In this document: positions 5,337-6,679 of the stretch, piece by piece
How positions within the stretch are numbered: the first letter of the stretch is position 1
Layout: each line of letters begins with the position of its first letter
Assembly (NCBI GenBank): GCA_032127075.1
Contig: JAQAZZ010000004.1
Coordinates: 1-6,679 of the forward strand
DNA length: 6,679 nucleotides
Origin: GCA-2699445 sp032127075
GTDB lineage: Bacteria; Actinomycetota; Actinomycetes; S36-B12; GCA-2699445
Reading direction: 5' to 3'
Notes under the pieces: generated by a model
What the model saw: the letters and a program-made list of their open reading frames with translations, nothing else
Database searches by the model: none
Told to the model about the DNA's origin: nothing
Position numbers and translations under genes: made by a program

Positions 5337-6296
5337 ATGGTGTCGCTGGCGGTGGACGCTACCGGCTTGGCGCGGTCGTACGACGGCACGGTGGCGGTCG
5401 ACGGGGTGAGCCTGGCGATCGAGCCTGGCGAGTTGTTCGCGCTCCTGGGGCCGAACGGGTCGGGGAAGACGACAGCGATCGGGATGCTGTGCTGCCTCCT
5501 GCGCCCGGACGAGGGCTCGGCGATGGTGCTGGGCAAGGACGTGACCACCGACCCGATGGGCGTGAAGTCGGTGATCTCGGTCGTGCCGCAGGAGACTGCG
5601 GTCGCCGAGCACCTGAACGGCTGGGAGAACCTGCGGCTCATGGCCGGGCTGCACGGCATCCCCGCCGCGCGGTCGCGGGCCCGGTCCGGCGAACTCCTGG
5701 AGGTGCTGGGCCTGCGCGGGAAGGCCGACAAGCAGGCGCGCACCTACTCCGGTGGGCTCAAGCGCCGGCTGAGTATCGCGATGGCGTTGGTGTCCGACCC
5801 GCAGGTGCTGTTCCTCGACGAGCCCACCCTGGGACTGGACCCCCAAGCCCGGCGGGGCATGTGGGAGCACATCGCCAGCCTGAAGGGCGAGGTCACCATC
5901 CTGTTGACGACGCACTACTTGGAGGAGGCCGATGCGCTGGCCGACCGGGTCGCGATTATCGACGACGGCAAGATCGTCGCCGAAGGCACGCCGGAGCAAC
6001 TCAAGGCCGGGGTCTCGGCCGGTTCGGTCACCCTGGTCAGGGCCGAAGACGTGAGCGAAGCGACGCTGCGCGACCTGCAGGCGGTCTACCCACAGGCAGT
6101 GGCTGTCGGCCGACGGAGCGGGCCTGGCCGATGTCGCAGCCGACGTGATGTGGGTACTCGGCTACACCGGAGCCACATTGGCCCTCGCCATCGTCCTCTT
6201 CCGTCGCCAAATGGTCCGGTGACACTCCCCCCGGCCTGTCGGACCCCTCGTTCGGTGCAGGGTTTCTCCAGCCCGAAGGTGTCGGCCAAGGCGTGA
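5337..6296 (+). CDS. ABC-2/drug-export type ATP-binding protein with aberrant C-terminus
   Basis: The first ~257 residues form a complete ATPase of the DrrA-like ABC-2 class, the kind that exports drugs, polyketides or lipids with a separate permease. It has Walker A GPNGSGKTT (38-46), Q-loop VVPQE (Q85), signature YSGGLKRRL (137-145), Walker B VLFLDEP (157-163), D-loop GLD (166-168), switch histidine TTHYLEEAD (H193) and an IIDDGKIVAEGTPEQL segment (207-222). From about residue 258 the sequence becomes Arg/Pro/Ser-rich and unlike the family. There the same DNA encodes an ABC-2 permease tail in another frame, so the last ~62 residues are read out of frame after a deletion. ATG 5337 is supported by GGGGTGA (5326-5332) four bases upstream; GTG 5340 is adjacent. 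No partner permease remains in the window, so even if expressed it probably has no function here. The core motifs are all intact. Confidence 0.85.
   Translation: MVSLAVDATGLARSYDGTVAVDGVSLAIEPGELFALLGPNGSGKTTAIGMLCCLLRPDEGSAMVLGKDVTTDPMGVKSVISVVPQETAVAEHLNGWENLRLMAGLHGIPAARSRARSGELLEVLGLRGKADKQARTYSGGLKRRLSIAMALVSDPQVLFLDEPTLGLDPQARRGMWEHIASLKGEVTILLTTHYLEEADALADRVAIIDDGKIVAEGTPEQLKAGVSAGSVTLVRAEDVSEATLRDLQAVYPQAVAVGRRSGPGRCRSRRDVGTRLHRSHIGPRHRPLPSPNGPVTLPPACRTPRSVQGFSSPKVSAKA
6112..6222 (+). pseudogene. ABC-2 type permease remnant, last ~36 codons
   Basis: In the frame +1 relative to the ATPase, bases 6112-6222 read DGAGLADVAADVMWVLGYTG, then a hydrophobic ATLALAIVLFRR, and end QMVR plus TGA (6220-6222). 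A conserved-looking polar approach, one membrane helix and a short basic tail are exactly how DrrB/ABC-2 permeases end. Such a permease normally has about 230-280 residues and six helices and follows its ATPase gene directly. Here the tail begins inside the ATPase gene, so the rest of the permease and the end of the ATPase were removed together. No start codon serves this fragment. The family call is from pattern recognition over a short stretch. Confidence 0.68.
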
Positions 6297-6351
6297 ACGC
6301 GGGTGAACCCGGGGTGCGGTGGGGGTTGAGACGAGTCCGCGCAGGATCTGG

Positions 6352-6679
6352 TCAGTTGGCCCGGGCCGCGAGGCGTTCGAGGAGGATGGCCGCGTGATCG
6401 ATGGGTGGGAGAGCGGCGATCTCGTCGGCGATCTCTTCTGCGCGGTCTCGGTACTCGCGGTGGTCGAGTAGCCGTTGGAGGGATTGCCGTACCGCCTCGG
6501 TCGATCGCTCGCCGTCGCCGAGGGCGATCCCGGCGCCCAGCCTCACCAGTTGGGCTGCGTTGAACCGGTTGTCGGGTGGGAAGAGCGGCAGGCTCAACAC
6601 GGGCAGTCCACGTCGGAGGGCCCCGGTGAGGGAGCCGTAGCCGCCGTGGGCCACCACGAGGTCGGCGTGGTCGAGGATG
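6352..6679 (-). CDS. glycosyltransferase (GT1/MGT-like), C-terminal part (5' end outside window)
   Basis: The - strand frame is open from the window edge (6678) to TGA at 6352-6354, about 108 codons. It reads ILDHADLVVAHGGYGSLTGA, then LRRGLPVLSLPLFPPDNRFNAA and LVRLGAGIAL, the nucleotide-sugar-binding C-terminal motif of GT1-type glycosyltransferases: HGG-x-GS, the G-x-P-x-L-x-x-P loop, a D-N/Q pair and the NA-x-x-V/L-x-x-x-G-x-G segment. A helical tail of about 50 residues ends in ERLAARAN. The family transfers a sugar from an NDP-sugar to small-molecule or lipid acceptors; acceptor and donor cannot be told from this part. The visible end is normal in length and not obviously broken. GTG 6657 falls inside the motif, so the true start is beyond the window. 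It converges on the ABC-2 remnant with 55 bases between. Confidence 0.85.
   Translation of the reverse strand, partial: ILDHADLVVAHGGYGSLTGALRRGLPVLSLPLFPPDNRFNAAQLVRLGAGIALGDGERSTEAVRQSLQRLLDHREYRDRAEEIADEIAALPPIDHAAILLERLAARAN

Noticed and set aside
4598..5999. Two long - strand open frames (4598-5743 and 5019-5999)
   Set aside because: They run antisense through the membrane protein and ABC ATPase genes, have no recognisable motifs, and the real - strand fragment (hydrolase) is in the third frame.
6086..6289. - strand frames containing ALADTFGLEKPCTERGVRQ
   Set aside because: Looks protein-like for a short stretch but runs straight through the permease tail antisense and matches nothing I recognise.
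6291..6311. Two tandem mini-palindromes, GCGTGAACGC and GGGTGAACCC
   Set aside because: Stems of four pairs with two-base loops (or three/four pairs with larger loops) and no T-run; too weak to call a terminator for the converging genes.
1..6679. CRISPR array, insertion sequence ends, riboswitch, rRNA
   Set aside because: No regularly spaced repeats, transposase or terminal inverted repeats, or recognisable riboswitch or rRNA core sequences were seen on either strand.

Overview
The window is GC-rich, with the strong G/C third-position bias that leaves very long open antisense frames. It encodes a tRNA-Lys lacking a templated CCA, and its protein families are typical of Actinobacteria. I infer a high-GC actinobacterium; genus and species cannot be read from this sequence.

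Left block (1-3678, all + strand): the 3' end of a DUF389 membrane protein gene, then after 48 bases an ABC export-type pair. The pair is a LolD/MacB-class ATPase (557-1294) and an FtsX-type permease with two FtsX domains (1294-3678). Their stop and start codons share one base, so they are almost certainly co-translated. The permease has eight predicted membrane segments and two large extracytoplasmic domains. This block looks like intact, functional chromosome.

Centre (3679-4534): a tRNA-Lys(TTT) gene at 3822-3894, then about 100 bases with an inverted repeat and a direct repeat. Next, on the - strand, comes the C-terminal part of a tyrosine-recombinase integrase (3997-4362). Its 3' end points at the tRNA, which is the usual layout of an element integrated at a tRNA 3' end. 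The integrase has lost its N-terminal half, so the element is probably immobile. I see no second copy of the tRNA end in the window. Bases 4363-4534 hold nothing I can name.

Right block (4535-6679): a patchwork that looks like eroded island cargo. In order it holds a small intact four-helix membrane protein (DUF6326-like, 4535-4942), a fragment of an alpha/beta-hydrolase gene on the - strand (4945-5151) in a frame that is easily overlooked, and 185 bases with no recognisable gene. After that comes a drug/ABC-2 type ATPase gene (5337-6296) whose 3' end runs out of frame into the last ~37 codons of an ABC-2 permease gene (6112-6222), the scar of an internal deletion. The window ends in the C-terminal part of a glycosyltransferase on the - strand (6352-6679). 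The 6297-6351 gap shows no gene.

Overall, a healthy membrane-transport operon lies to the left of a tRNA-Lys, and a decayed integrative element or hotspot lies to its right. I do not see a convincing undescribed multi-gene system. The most informative points are the three gene remnants, the possible attachment-site architecture, and a ten-codon open frame translationally overlapping the first ABC gene.
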